Shown: positions 34,589-48,053, counted from the first letter of the stretch. The stretch is DNA of 64,000 bases from Macrocybe gigantea (GCA_011319805.1 SJRY01000068.1:365236-429235); one strand, 5' to 3'. Translations and numbers: made by a program. The notes: generated by a model not told the origin, from the letters alone.

Positions 34589-36348
34589 CTAGGGAAGCCA
34601 GATCTTGATCGTCTGGTCGACGCTGCCTGTGGCGACGACGTTGACGAGCTTTTCTGGTTCCGCGGCATCCGCTCTGGCGCCGTTGACAGCGCCGCTCGAG
34701 CTCGCTTCGCCACCGCCGGCGGTGTTGTTGCTGTTACTGCCGCTGGCCAGCTGGCGCCCCCAGGAGAGCGTCGTGATGAAATGCGTGTGCGCATCCACCG
34801 TTTTGATGCACCGCCCCGTCTTGAGCTCCCATACGCGGATGGTCTTGTCATCCGAAGCAGACAAGAGGTACTTTCCTGACGGATGAAAGGCGAGCGCGCG
34901 GACCCAGTTGTCGTGACCGGGCTTAAGGCGTTTGCGTTATTTCGGTTATCAACCTAGAGTCTGTCGGACACGAGGGAAGACACTTACGAGATTTCGTAAC
35001 ATCTGCCCGCTTTGGGTGTCCCAAAGTTTGATGGTCTTGTCCCTTGCGCCACTGGCAACATAGAGACCGGGACGTTTGTTGCGATCGATGTTCTGAAGCA
35101 TAGTTGATATGTAACGACAAGTCTATGGAGATTGCTGATATGTCCTACCGGAATTCCTGCCAACTCACGAATGGCAGCGTAAGCGACGACTGGGGCAAAG
35201 ACAACCACCTCCACGTCATGCTCGTGGCCACGCAACTCCATTTTCGACTCTCCATTCAAAGGGTCCCACATGCGAACAGTCTGGGATGATGGTCGTTCAG
35301 AGAAGTCTCTAGAGCACGTAAGTCGAGCTTACGTGGTCCTTGGATCCGCTGGCAAGCATCTTGCCATCGTCGGATGGTACTACACATCGTACCCACTCAG
35401 AGTGGCCAGCGATAGTTCTTACCAGATGTCTTGAAGATGGTAAAGGTCAGCTTCAAAGGTAGAGAGAAAAAAGGGCAAGAACACACGTTGAAGCAACGTC
35501 GAAAATTCTGATTGTGCGATCTCTGCTTGCGCTGACGATATACTGATCTCCGGGCATGAATCGTACGGCTGACACGGAATGTTCGTGGCCTGGGAACGTC
35601 TTTATGTTCTTCCATTCGTTTTGGGAGTCCCAAATTTTGATGAATAGATCAGACGAGCACGTCACTGCAGCAGGGAAGTCAGCGACGGGAAGCAATGAGG
35701 ATGGGCCGAACGTGCACGTACCCAACAGATGGCCCTTGTGATCAAATTCGACATCCATGACGGCCTTGGTATGACCCTTGAGCGTTCTTTCAAACTCACC
35801 AGTCTCCCAATCCCATATTTTAATAGTGGCGTCTTCGCTCGCGGAGGCGATCAGAGAGTACTGTGGATGGAACGCGACTCGCGTGACGGGCGCTCTGTGG
35901 CCTGTGAGGGCGTGTGCTGCGGGGGCGCGAGGAACCCAGTCGTTTTGCGAGGCGGCGCGTTTAGCTGGTGATAGAGAAAGCTCTTCTTGCAAGGCAGCGT
36001 TCCGATTTTCGAGATCCATTATCTGAAAGGCCACGAAGATCGAGGACGCATGAGCACGCGATCGGGGAGGCGGACTGATTGGAAGAGGACGATCACCTTC
36101 TTCTGGAGGCGGATGACGCTTGTCCACTTCTTTTCCAGTAGACCTGTATACTTTGCCTTTGGATCGGGTGAGTATTCTGCGCCTGCTTCTGCCTTGAGTG
36201 CGTTGTAGGTCGCGCGGAAGTTGTTGGCGTGAAGGTAGTCGAGCATGGATTTGTGCCTGTGATTGGAAAGGTTGGATTTGAGCTGGAAGGATATGTGTCA
36301 AGCTGAGACGGACAGATCTTCTCTCTGCCTATCGGACAGAAGGGACAT
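34589..36348 (-). CDS. PAC1: Nuclear distribution protein PAC1/NudF (LIS1)
   Basis: A dynein regulator needed for nuclear migration in hyphae. The start at 36346-36348 gives [11 protein letters not shown] and, across a 57-nt intron, [20 protein letters not shown] (LisH dimerisation motif). A short coiled coil follows ([15 protein letters not shown]) and then seven WD repeats with clear units: [126 protein letters not shown] and [16 protein letters not shown]. An Ala/Gly/Asn-rich insert lies in the last repeat (34680-34740). The stop is at 34589-34591. About eight introns are present. Family identity is very firm. Confidence 0.96.
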
Positions 36349-36751
36349 GGCTAAAAGATTTGTTGGTCGTCTATGGCGTTGTCGTGAAAGAAATAAGAAT
36401 AACGAGACTTGGCAGCTGAGACGATGGTGGAGAGTTGTGTGGACTTGTTTTTTCGTGTCAACGTCAACCACAGGTGGTTTGCGAACGGGTTTAGTTGTGT
36501 TTTCTCTTTTTCTTTTTTTCTTTTTTTTTCATGATGCTGTTACGTCTATTCGACGAGTTGAATCACATTTTGTACATAATAAAAAGGTCGACAAAGTGAA
36601 GTACGGTGCGCTTGTTTTAAAACGAGCCAAAGTCAGCCGAACGGAGGAAGCCGGGAGTGTGTGAATTCTATTTCTACGTGTCGGGATTTGAACAGAGTTT
36701 TTCCTTGAAATCCCTTCCAACTTCATACCCTCTCATTCATCGTTCTTCACC
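36349..36751. other. Divergent promoter region, PAC1 / ATP2
   Basis: 403 bp between start codons. A pyrimidine tract (T-rich, 36500-36530) lies in the middle and CT-rich sequence lies just before the ATP2 start, as is common for highly expressed fungal genes. No coding signal is seen. Confidence 0.5.
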
Positions 36752-38597
<1,846 letters not shown>

Positions 38598-38740
38598 AGT
38601 AGCCTAATACGCTGTTGTGACTCTTCGCACCAAAAATTGCAATTGTAGACAGGCAATTAAAAATAAAAAACCGCTCTAATACGCTGAAAGGTCGATGGGT
38701 ATCGGTGTGCTGTGAAAATAAAGAGAATACGTTCTTTCAA

Positions 38741-38822
38741 GGCGCTATAGCCAAGTGGTTACGGCGACAGATTAGAAATCTGTTCCTCTTTGAGGGCGCA
38801 GGTTCGAATCCTGCTGGCGTCG
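38741..38822 (+). tRNA. tRNA-Ser (anticodon AGA)
   Basis: A complete class II cloverleaf. The acceptor strands GGCGCTA and TGGCGTC pair over seven positions with two G-U pairs, and G at 38822 is the discriminator. The D arm is GCC...GGC. The anticodon stem ACAGA/TCTGT carries the loop TTAGAAA, anticodon AGA. A long variable arm (TCCTCTTTGAGG) is typical of tRNA-Ser, and the T arm is GCAGG-TTCGAAT-CCTGC. There is no intron. It sits 144 bp after ATP2 on the same strand. Confidence 0.95.
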
Positions 38823-38919
38823 GATTGTTATTTGTTTTTTTTACAAGTATTTGTTTTGCCGAACCTGTGAGACACGGCACCGGCATGATGTGAACGTCAG
38901 TCGCTCAGTCCATCCTTCA

Positions 38920-40849
38920 ATGGACACCGTCGAGAAAATCGAAGAGTATCTCGAGTCCCTCGAGGAATATTTCTTCTCCTCTCTCTCTGCAGCGACCACC
39001 GATCTTCCCAATATACACGACGCCGTCAACAGGCTCTGGGAGGACATCTCTCGCTATGGACCCGGCATGCCTGCCTTTCCAGACATGCGCATGCCCACCC
39101 TGGGCGACTTTCAAGTGCCTCCGCCTCCGCCGCCTCCACCTCCGCCGCCGCCGCATCTGACCATCGTGAGCCGCTCTCTCGGCTGGGTCGGCCACCATCC
39201 CTGGATGACTTCTGGAATGGTCGCCGGAGCCGTCGGCGCGGGTCTGCTGGTCGGTTATCGCATGCTCGACACGAGGAAGAAGAACAAGTTCAGGCCGAAA
39301 GCTCAGTCGCACGAGCGGAGGCAGGTCGTCGGTGCGCATGTTGATCATTGTCGTCCGATGTGTGATTAATCGTCCGTCTCGCAGTCGTGCTTGGAGGAGA
39401 CACGCCCCTTGCTCTCCCTCTCATTCTCGAGTTGGAGAAGAAGGGATACATCGTCTTTGCCAGCGTATGCAACGCCGAGGCTGTTGATGTGCTGGAGCAG
39501 CGATGCCATGGCTACGTGAAGGCTCTCGTTCTCGATCCCGAAGAGGTACGATCTAACACAGTAGTTCGTCGCAGCGTCATTGACCGGACCCTTTCCCCTA
39601 AAGCCCGCTACCGTACCGGTCTTCCTACGTTCGCTTGCCTCGACGCTGTCTCGCCGATTCCCGATCACCGCGCCTGGCGATCCATTCGCATCGCCGGCCA
39701 ATCATCCCTACATCCAATCCATCATCTCCCTCCTCACGCTTCCCAACTCGTCTGTTCCCGCCGTCTGTGCCCCGCTCGAGCACCTCTCGCTCCGCAGCTC
39801 GTATCTGCCCTACCTGAGTGCCACGCACGTCACACCGCTCCAGATCGTCCAGGCCCTGCTTCCGCTTCTTCGGACCGGCCCGGCCCGAAGTCGCGACAAG
39901 GGCAAAAAGTCCATCGTCGTGTGCTTGCCCGCGACGGACGCCTGCGTTGGCTTGCCGTTCGCGTCGATGCAGGCTATGAGCGCTGCTAGCACTCTGAGAG
40001 CGGTGGAGGTACTCAGGAGAGAGATCCACGTCGCAGCGCTGACGGGGCAGTCGGAAGGAATGAAGAATATCAAGGTCGTCGTCGTGGACGTGGGTTCGTT
40101 CGATGTCGCTGGTCCTGGTGCAGGAAGTGAGGATATCACGCCCGAAGCTGTATTCAAAGCGATGGAGCCGTGGAGTCCTTCAGAAAAGGTGACGTATGGC
40201 CCAGCCTTTGCGTCAATCCTGCAAGGCGGAGGCAGAGGCGCGGCACGTCCCGAGTCTTGCTGGAGAGGTTTCGTGGACATGTTCCGTGGCGACCGTCCGT
40301 ACGGTGTTCCGCGCAAGCTGACGAACGTCGCCGTGTTTGTAGACAGCGTCCTGAACGTCGTGACCGGAGGGCGGCACGGTACGACCGCATTCAGGCGACA
40401 GCTTGGTCGACTCAGAAACTCGATAAGGGGAGAGAGGTTTTCCGTTGGTTCTGGCGGTGCGTTGCTTTCTATTCGCGCCCCTTGATCCTGGCTAAACTGT
40501 CTTTTTAGCAACGACATATCGAGTCGCTTCATATCTTCCTTCTCTTTTATTAGACATCGTCCTCAACATTCCTTATTTCCTCATTTCAATTCGCAATCGC
40601 CTGCTTCCCTCTGAGCCATTCGTTTTGCCTACCTCTAGGTCCGCCGTTTCTCCGCCCGGCTGGCAACAGCCGGCTCCGGGAATGTCTGAGCGTGCCGAAG
40701 ACCAGGCGAATGATGCGTCGGAAACGAACTCGGAGGCGGACGTGGAGAGTAATAGCTCTGACGGCGTCGATAGCAGCTGGATCAGTTTGCAAGACGGCTC
40801 AAACACGCATACTGAGGGCCCAGATGCGTCGACGTCGACATCGACATGA
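38920..40849 (+). CDS. DUF1776 family membrane protein (SDR-like fold)
   Basis: A fungal protein of unknown function. The start at 38920 reads MDTVEKIEEYLESLEEYFF; a run of 12 Pro precedes HLTIVSRSLGWVGHHPWMTS. A membrane segment, GMVAGAVGAGLLVGYRML, is followed by basic residues. After an intron, VLGGDTPLALPLILELEKKG and ALVLDPEE, then another intron and ATVPVFLRSLASTLSRRFPI, NHPYIQSIISLLTL and VFVDSVLNVVTGGRHGTTAF. A last intron leads to a second hydrophobic segment (VASYLLSLLLDIVLNIPYF) and a Ser/Asp-rich tail ending at 40847-40849. The GGDTPLALPLILELEKKG block resembles a degenerate Rossmann start. Two membrane spans and the N-terminal helix suggest a mitochondrial or ER anchor. The family name is from memory of DUF1776; no function can be assigned. 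Confidence 0.8.
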
Positions 40850-41248
40850 CAGAATCTAGCGGCCCCTAAGCCTTTTTTTTTCCCGTTTACAGTGCTGCTT
40901 TCAAATTTCTCTAATTCGTAAAACAATCCGAATGCCGTGCGTGCGTTTTTTTTCTTTTATGTAAAACTAGTTCTTGTTGTAAAAATACTCGTTGCGGAAT
41001 GAGAAAGGCGAAGCTTCACTCATCGTTCGTCGCGGTGCGCTATTCGAGCGATCGGTGTTTAATCCTTCTCTCCGGTGCAGACGTTGTATTCGTAGCACAA
41101 CATTACAGAAAAAAGGAAGAGGCCAAAGGAGGAAGTACAGGGATTTAAAAAAAAGCGTGTTGAAGGGGGGCAATCGTCGCAGGACGTCTTCCTTGGGCTC
41201 GCTTCGTCACCCCGCAATATAATCCTTCTTTAGTTCATTGAGCGCAGC
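40850..41248. other. Intergenic region after the DUF1776 gene
   Basis: 399 bp with no gene recognised. T-rich and A-rich runs at 40875 and 41140 suggest 3' UTR and a promoter for a small downstream gene. Confidence 0.4.
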
Positions 41249-41447
41249 ATGGCTACCATGACAGTGTACTTGGGCGTCTTTGCTAGGGCGTTTTTGAGAC
41301 ACAGCCTACGCCTGTGTGCTTCGAAAGCCGTTTTTACGGGTGCCTTCTATTCAACGGGACCATTATGTCCGTTTGGACACTCTTCCTGCGCCCAAGAACC
41401 TCCATGTCCGGAACGTCCCCGAGCGCCCAGAAACCTGTCACAAGTGA
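41249..41447 (+). CDS. Possible small gene with a protein-like tail, start unresolved
   Basis: I do not recognise it. From a 3' splice site at 41304 one frame reads ACVLRKPFLRVPSIQRDHYV, RLDTLPAPKNLHVRNVPERP and ETCHK, then stop at 41445-41447. That is coherent and basic, unlike the overlapping frames. An ATG at 41249 (MATMTVYLG) is the likely 5' exon, but no standard donor keeps phase. The start, or one base, may therefore be wrong. The product would be about 55 residues, soluble and basic. Could be a mitochondrial or ribosomal small protein; this is only a guess from size and charge. Confidence 0.3.
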
Positions 41448-41780
41448 TGTAGAACTGTACAGACTCGGTTGCAATGAACGTGAGCGGCGGGTTGACACAC
41501 TGTCTTTTTCCGAAACAGCCATATTCGTGGTGGTGGCCTGATTCTCTTCGCCTTAAGTCTAACCACGATGGATGAACAACGAAGATCCGACCTCAGGCCC
41601 AGGTCAGAGACTACTTATTTCCAAAACTTAGGGATTGGAATGGCTGGAACGAAGGAAGAAGTAGGTCCTAGCATGACTTTCGGATCGTGGACACCCATTG
41701 GAGAGCATTCCCGTCTTCGCTCAAGATAAGATCGATAGGTAGATAAGACAACGTTCTTAGCACTTCATCCATTAGATGAG
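41448..41780. other. Interval before the cyclic phosphodiesterase gene
   Basis: 333 bp with no supported feature. It probably holds the 3' end of the small gene and the CPD1 promoter. Confidence 0.4.
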
Positions 41781-42441
41781 ATGGGTCCGTATAACAAGCA
41801 GTGTTCCCTACAACATGGTCGCTGAGCCCTGAATTTCCTGTGCTAGGCGTGTCTCTCTGGCTGGTTCCTTCCGATAGTGACGTGCAAAAATTCAAGAATG
41901 TTATGAAACTTCGGCCAGACCGATCTCGCCGCTCCGGATCCACTTATCCATCCTTTCACCCGCACATCACTCTCGCCACGCTAGGCCCGCTTTCGGAAAT
42001 ATCGCTCGAAGACGTGATGAAAGCAATCCCTTCAAGTGCTCAGAGGGTCAGGGCGGACTTTGCGTCAGTCGAAATCGGGAACCATTACTTCCGATCGGTG
42101 TATGTTGCGATCGAGCGCCGCGCCGCGATAGAAGTGCTGCATGAGCAAGTGCATAGAAACTTGGGCATCAGGGAACCCGAACGCCTTCATTCCCTCATCT
42201 GTCGCTGTGCTACATTGACGACGAAGACGCGAAGGAAGGTGAGAGGCAAGCTTATTACGAGCTGTTAAAGGTGGGCAGGCTCCGAGAAGGGAAGGATGGA
42301 AAGAGCATTAGCCTGGAATGTGCAGGCGAAGGCGATGGTGAAGATTGGATGAGTGGATTCGAGGCCTCTGAGATATGGGTCGCAAATTGCGTCGGCCCTG
42401 TCGAGAGTTGGACGGTCCTTGACAAGGTCATTCTCAGATAG
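41781..42441 (+). CDS. CPD1: 2',3'-cyclic-nucleotide phosphodiesterase (2H family), one apparent frame break
   Basis: Opens 2',3'-cyclic phosphates, for example ADP-ribose cyclic phosphate left after tRNA splicing. A two-codon exon at 41781 (ATG G) joins, across a 62-nt intron with good sites, to GVSLWLVPSDSDVQKFKNVM. The first catalytic HxT/S motif is SFHPHITLATLGPL. Then come VEIGNHYFRSVYVAI and the second motif, SFPHLSLCYIDDEDAKEGER. The second motif lies one frame away: at 42184-42185 the sequence has GCC-TTC where one more C would keep frame. The end is EIWVANCVGPVESWTVLDKV, stop at 42439-42441. The two HxT/S motifs and about 190 residues fit the CPDase family. The frame break is inside a C run and probably an error. 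Confidence 0.85.
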
Positions 42442-42547
42442 TGATGGTGAATACTGTTGGGCAAGAATAACAAGAATCGACGTATGTTAACACATGTTGC
42501 ACCTGCACTAGAGCTGTCTAAACCATGGCAAAAGCAGAAGGAAGTTG

Positions 42548-45292
42548 TTATGCTTCGTAGACGCTCCTGATTCCGTACATCTTGGTATCCACATTCGGCT
42601 TGATGTCATCTCCATAGATGTTTTCCAATTTGTACATTTTCGTTACACTGCCGTTCGACGTTTCCGAGCCCGGGGTCTTGCTCGCAGGTGTTGGTGCAGC
42701 TGGTGTGGCAGCCTTGCTAGCCAAATTCGCAGCTTTTCCGTCCGGGATAGCAATGAACTCCTTGACGCTGTCTACCTCTCCGTCAAGGATATAGTATCCC
42801 TTTCTTTCGAACTGAATTATATCTCCTTTCTTCAGAAGGTCGACATTCGCATCTGCGAATGCTGAAACCCTAAATTCGGTGACCGGGGTCACGAAATCTT
42901 CGAGTGTGTCGTTTTCCTCCAGTTTCTTCTTGGTGATCAGATAGTCGTAATCTATGAGGGTAACGGGTGCAAGAGGGTGTTCCATGGTAGGATGTGCAAG
43001 CCAGGTGATCTTTTTCTTCGTCTTTCTGAAGTCACCTTCCAGATTGAGCTCCATCTCCAGCGCAGTGACGACGCCCGAACCATCAACCGTCTTGGATCGC
43101 ACAATGGCATTGCCCCAATCCATGAGAGTGATCTGCGGAGACGTAAGATCAGACCAGAAAAAGTTCATAAGAGAGGTATTCCTCACTTCCTCGTTGTCTT
43201 CAAACAACAGGGCATCCTCCTGTTCGATCAGGATGGTTGATGTATAAACGGTCTTCTTCTGTCCGACGTCTGGGTTTTTCTTGTGCAAAGGAAGTACTTT
43301 GACCTCGGGGGCACTTGGTCCTCCGTGGATTGTCACCGGCACGCTGTTACCGTGTCGAGTAAAGAAACGAAATAATCACTTTATTGCTTACCAGTCCTTG
43401 GTCACAACAGCCCAATGACGAGGTGCGACAGGATCGATGATCTTCTTGTTCAGGGCCCATATAGAATCCCACTCAAGCGAGACAACCGCTTGAGACGGGC
43501 CTTGTGAAAGCATAAATTGTGTAAGGGCCTCGATCGTCATGCCCCGGCGCCTAATACCTAATCCAGGGTTTACTACCGTTTAGAACCTTTGCTAATCGAT
43601 GTCATCCTACCTCGGACAGTTGGGAATCGAGGATCATCCCATCCGCGAACGCGACCGGTCTCGACAAACCAACGGAGTTTGCGTTTGGAAAGTAGAGTGT
43701 AGATGAAGTTGAGGCGGCTGTTACAAACCCAAGTCGTGAATTGTCCTGCGTCCGTTTTCATGACACAGCTTACCTGAAATCCCATATATTTACTTTCCTA
43801 ATACCAAGGGCGTCTATCATCCATTGGTACTGAGGATTCCTATCTCTATATTCGTTTGTACGCAGGGCATGTGTGACGCCCTCGATCGAATCTACGACGG
43901 GGCAGGCGAAATCGTACGTGGGATATATTTTCCACTTGTCGCTGAAAAAAAAAATGGCACTCAGGATTTGACACTGGACAGCGAAGGAGGGGAATTACCC
44001 AGTACGGTGGTGAGGTAATGTGTTACAGCGGTAGATAACAGGATCTCGCAAAGCCTTGTTTGGGTTATCCACGCTAGTTTTGGCGCGCAGACACCATCGC
44101 AGTCCTTCAGGTGTGCCAGCCTTCATTTCCTCAAAGTGTTTCAGGACATCGTCGATGTTATCATTTCTGTGGGTTGACGCTATGCCTTTGAAACGTTCAT
44201 CGCGCATCTGGTTATGAGTTGAGCGACAAAGCTCGATGCAGAATGAACGCTAGTCAACTTACCTGTTGTTGTTCAGTGTCATCGGCGTATGCTTTTCCAG
44301 ACTTGATGAGCGCCAGTGCGTATTCGTAGATGGTATCAAAGTAATCCGATGTGTGAGACACTTTGTCTCCGTGAATGCCAATGAGCTGTAAATCTTCGAG
44401 GATGGTATCTTCGAATTCAGTCTGGGCGGCTATCAGATGCAGTGACGGGCTCAGCAAATGGCATTGAACGTACCTTTTCCTGCGTCGGATTTGTGTCATC
44501 AAATCTGATCAGCAGCTTGCCCTTGTACATTTTCGCAAAGTAACTGTTCAGGATAGCAGCCTTTGTATGGCCGATGTGGAGGTATCCACTTGGTTCGGGC
44601 GGGAAACGCGTTACAACTTGACCCTCTTTCGCATCTGCGAGCCCTAGAGCGAACCCGGCCGCGGTTTTGTTGCTACGCGCCTTGCTCGCTTTTGCGGCGG
44701 CGAGATCAGCGAGTGCGCTCTGAGTAGAAGGGAGTGATTCAAAATAGGAGAACCACCGAAGCAGGTGTACATGTTGGTTGTTCTTCAAGAGTCCGACCGC
44801 CTTGACGTTTCCTAAAGTCAAGACGTTGAGTCAGGCAGAAACAGGAAAGCAGGAGCGCGACTTCACCTTTGAGAGCACCCCAAACTATCCAGTCAGCTTC
44901 GGTGACGGAATGTCCAACGAGGAACGTCCGGAATGCAAGATGGTCATCTAGAGCATCGAGAGACGCTACGAGATCGACAAATGTGGTCGCTGTCCCGAGA
45001 GTCTTGGCGGTTTGAAAGAAAGAGCGTGTCTATGCGAGACTTTCAACAATCGTGGCTACACTACAGGGGAGAAGAGTCCTCACCTTTTCACTGTCACCAG
45101 CGAGCCCCCAGCTTTTGCCAGAGCCTGAACTATTTCTTCTTCGGCCGCAACAGTCGTTCCATCGAGGTCTAGAACCAAACCAGTTGCCGACTCGTCAAAG
45201 ACGAGTTCAGCCTTTTGCGTGTATGCTGCGATAGCGACGGCAGCGAAGGGAAAAGGAGATTGCTTTGAAGATAAAGTGAGAGATCCTGGCAT
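42548..45292 (-). CDS. GUS1: Cytosolic glutamyl-tRNA synthetase
   Basis: Charges tRNA-Glu for cytosolic translation. The start at 45290-45292 ([18 protein letters not shown]) opens a GST-like N-terminal domain ([34 protein letters not shown]) that in yeast binds Arc1. The class I catalytic core has [20 protein letters not shown] (HIGH motif) and [33 protein letters not shown] and [20 protein letters not shown] follow, with SKRKL as the KMSKS-like loop. The anticodon-binding beta barrels follow in the long last exon ([32 protein letters not shown]), and an Ala/Pro/Thr linker leads to the stop at 42548-42550. The HIGH and KMSKS forms fit the eukaryotic GluRS/GlnRS branch; the GST-like N-terminus supports GluRS. 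About ten introns are present. Confidence 0.95.
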
Positions 45293-45473
45293 AACTACAA
45301 GTTGGCTGATCGGTGGGTCAACGACTGACGACTCTTTTTTGTGGATCTTGATCACGAAGATAAGATTACGATGGACCGAGTGAGTCACAAATTGTCGTTT
45401 TTACGCAATGACTTGACGCTGATCAGAAAAAAATATCGGCCGTTTCCTCATCACCTTTTCTTGAATACCCATC
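45293..45473. promoter_or_regulatory. Shared divergent promoter, GUS1 / LEU4
   Basis: Only 181 bp separate the two start codons. The interval has no coding signal. It carries one perfect Gcn4-type site and T-rich tracts on either side. Confidence 0.6.
45381..45387 (+). promoter_or_regulatory. Gcn4/Cpc1-type site TGAGTCA
   Basis: The palindromic core TGAGTCA is exact. It lies 88 bp from the GUS1 start and 86 bp from the LEU4 start, in the middle of their shared promoter. Gcn4/Cpc1 factors activate amino-acid biosynthesis and some aminoacyl-tRNA synthetase genes in fungi. Binding here is inferred. Confidence 0.6.
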
Positions 45474-48053
45474 ATGCCCATGCTGTAAGTCTGCCATTCC
45501 GCGCATTTCCACTTTTTGACAAGCACCCACAGAGCGGACCCTTCACAAAAGTACCGACCGTACAAGCCAATTAATCTCAAGGACCGACAGTGGCCGTCGA
45601 AGACGTTCACGAAAGCACCAATATGGTTGTCGACCGATCTGCGAGACGGAAATCAGGCCCTCGCGAACCCCATGACCATTGAACAAAAGACTATTTTCTT
45701 CAGACAGCTGGTCAGCTGTGGACTCAAAGAAATTGAAGTGGCATACCCTGCTGCAAGCGATACCGACTTTCAATTCGTTCGAGATCTGGTTGAAAAGAAG
45801 GAAATTCCTGATGATGTGTGGATACAGGTACGCACAAAACGCGTCGCGTTGAGATAAACTTCTTATTTTAACCGCGGGAATTCAGGTCTTGACACCGGCA
45901 CGCGAGGACCTGATCAAACGCACAGTCGATGCCGTGGCAGGGGCAAAGCACGCAATCATTCATATGTACAACGCGACATCCCCTACCTTCCGTAACGTTG
46001 TTTTCCGAAATTCCAAGGAGCGGACAGTCGAGCTTGCTATCAAACATACTAAGATTGTCCGACAGTTGACGGAAGAGTGCACTGCCCAGTATGGGACAGT
46101 CTTCAAATACGAATATAGCCCAGAAACGTTCACCCAAACGGAACCGGAGTTCGCTGTTGAAATTTGTGAAGCCGTCAAGGCGGCTTGGGGCAAGGCAGGC
46201 ACCGGGGAGGACCGCATCATCTTCAATCTTCCCTCAACAGTCGAAATAGCACCTCCCAATCATTACGCTGATCAGGTACGGTCACAAATTGTGATTTATT
46301 CACTCTCTTCTGAAACGTAAAAGATCGAATACTTCTGCCAAAATATCTCGGAGCGCGAGAAAATCATTGTCAGTCTGCATCCCCATAATGACCGCGGTAG
46401 GTGCTGCAACATCTTTGACACCCTATCATCAATACTGACATGGCAATCGTAGGAACTGGAATTGCTTCGGCGGAATTGGGCGTCCTTGGTGGAGGAGACC
46501 GTATCGAAGGCTGCTTGTTCGGCAACGGCGAACGCACGGGCAATGTCGACCTGGTGAATCTTGCTTTGAATCTTTATACCCAAGGTATTGCTCCTGGCCT
46601 CGACTTCAGTGATATTCAGAGTGTCATCGACGTCGTGACCAAGTGCAATGACCTCCCGGTACATCCTCGCCATCCCTACGCAGGAGACCTTGTCTATACC
46701 GCGTTCTCAGGCTCTCACCAGGACGCTATCAAGAAGGGTTTCGAGGCCCAGAAGATTAGGCACGCAGGGGCCGAGGCCCATGGAGAGCTCAAATATTGGG
46801 ACGTGCCTTACCTGCCCATCGACCCGGAGGACCTGGGCCAAAATTACGAAGCTATCATCCGTGTCAACTCGCAATCAGGCAAGGGAGGAATTGCTTACCT
46901 TGTCAAACAACACTTGCATCTGGATCTGCCCAGGAAGTTGCAAGTGGTATTTTATCAGGTCGTGCAGGCCATTTCCGATCGGGAAGCGAGGGAAGTTACC
47001 GTCGACGACATCACTACTGCCTTCCGTACGACGTACCACGTTGGCGGACCGAAATACCAAGGGCGCCTGTCTCTACGCAACTTTTCCATTTCCGCAGAAC
47101 CAGTTCCGGACCCTACGGAAAATTTGGAAGAACTGCCAGACGAGAGGCGACGATTCGACGGCACCCTCTCTGTGGACGGCGTTTACCGCGTCATTAGAGG
47201 TGACGGAAACGGACCTCTGTCAGCCCTTCTGGACGCGCTGCGCACGCATCTGGACATTGACTTGACTATCCGCGAATACTCTGAGCATTCGATCGATGAG
47301 GGCAAGGATTCCAAGGCGGCGTCGTACGTCGAGCTCGTCCCGGCTGACGATAGGAAATCCACGACGTCATGGTGGGGTGTCGGCATTGACTCGGACATTG
47401 CTGGATCCGGTCTGCGTGCTGTCCTCAGTGCCGTCAACAGGGCCATTGGCGACAGAGTGTTGCCGGAATTGAAGCTGAGCGTTGGTGTCAACTCGCGCTC
47501 GGGGCAGTCTGATGTCGCGAACGCCATCGTCAACTCTTTGGGCCTGGAATTGCCGAGAAGATTGCAGGCGTCATTCTTCGAGGTCGTTCAGCGAGCTGCA
47601 AGAGATGCTGGCGGCGAAATTTCCGTCGATGCCGTCACGGAGCTGTTCAAGTCTACTTACGGATTTGACAAGGAGCCCGCTGCCTCGGACAAGGTGAAAC
47701 TGAACTCGTTCAAACTGGAGAATCTCGGAAACGGGAAACGCCAGATCGTTGGAGAGTTCGAGTTTTCAGGCAGTGTTCGTAATATCACCGGGGAAGGGAA
47801 CGGGCCTCTGTCGTCTGTTCTGGCTGCCCTCCACACGCAGATAAGGGGGAAATTGAGCATCAGGGAGTACTCGGAACACTCTTTGGGCGAAGGAACGGAG
47901 GTAGTTGCAGCTTCCTTCGTAGAGTTGGTTTATGAGGTGGATGGAGCCAAAAAGACCAGCACTTGGGGAGTGTCTGCTGATACTGATATCACTGCATCAG
48001 GCATCAAAGCGGTCCTCAGCGCGGCAAACAGCCTGGGCGTAACCTTGAAGTAG
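45474..48053 (+). CDS. LEU4: 2-isopropylmalate synthase with two tandem LeuA regulatory domains
   Basis: Condenses acetyl-CoA with 2-oxoisovalerate in the first committed step of leucine synthesis. Exon 1 at 45474 (MPML) joins across a 47-nt intron to [20 protein letters not shown]. Catalytic blocks are [17 protein letters not shown] (Arg-Asp of the active site), [20 protein letters not shown] and [19 protein letters not shown] (metal-binding His pair), then [16 protein letters not shown] first regulatory domain starts at [20 protein letters not shown] and has [17 protein letters not shown] and [13 protein letters not shown] second starts at [20 protein letters not shown] and has [18 protein letters not shown] and [12 protein letters not shown]. 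Both are in the single last exon (46440-48053). Total is about 780 residues, well above the usual near-600. The stop is at 48051-48053. Confidence 0.95.

Noticed and set aside
34259..34879. Plus-strand reading frame of 206 codons
   Set aside because: It runs antisense to the last WD repeats of PAC1, whose family signature is clear; its left half is purine-rich low complexity.
39120..39155. Microsatellite repeat (CCGCCT-like)
   Set aside because: It is the coding poly-Pro run of the DUF1776 protein, not a separate repeat feature.
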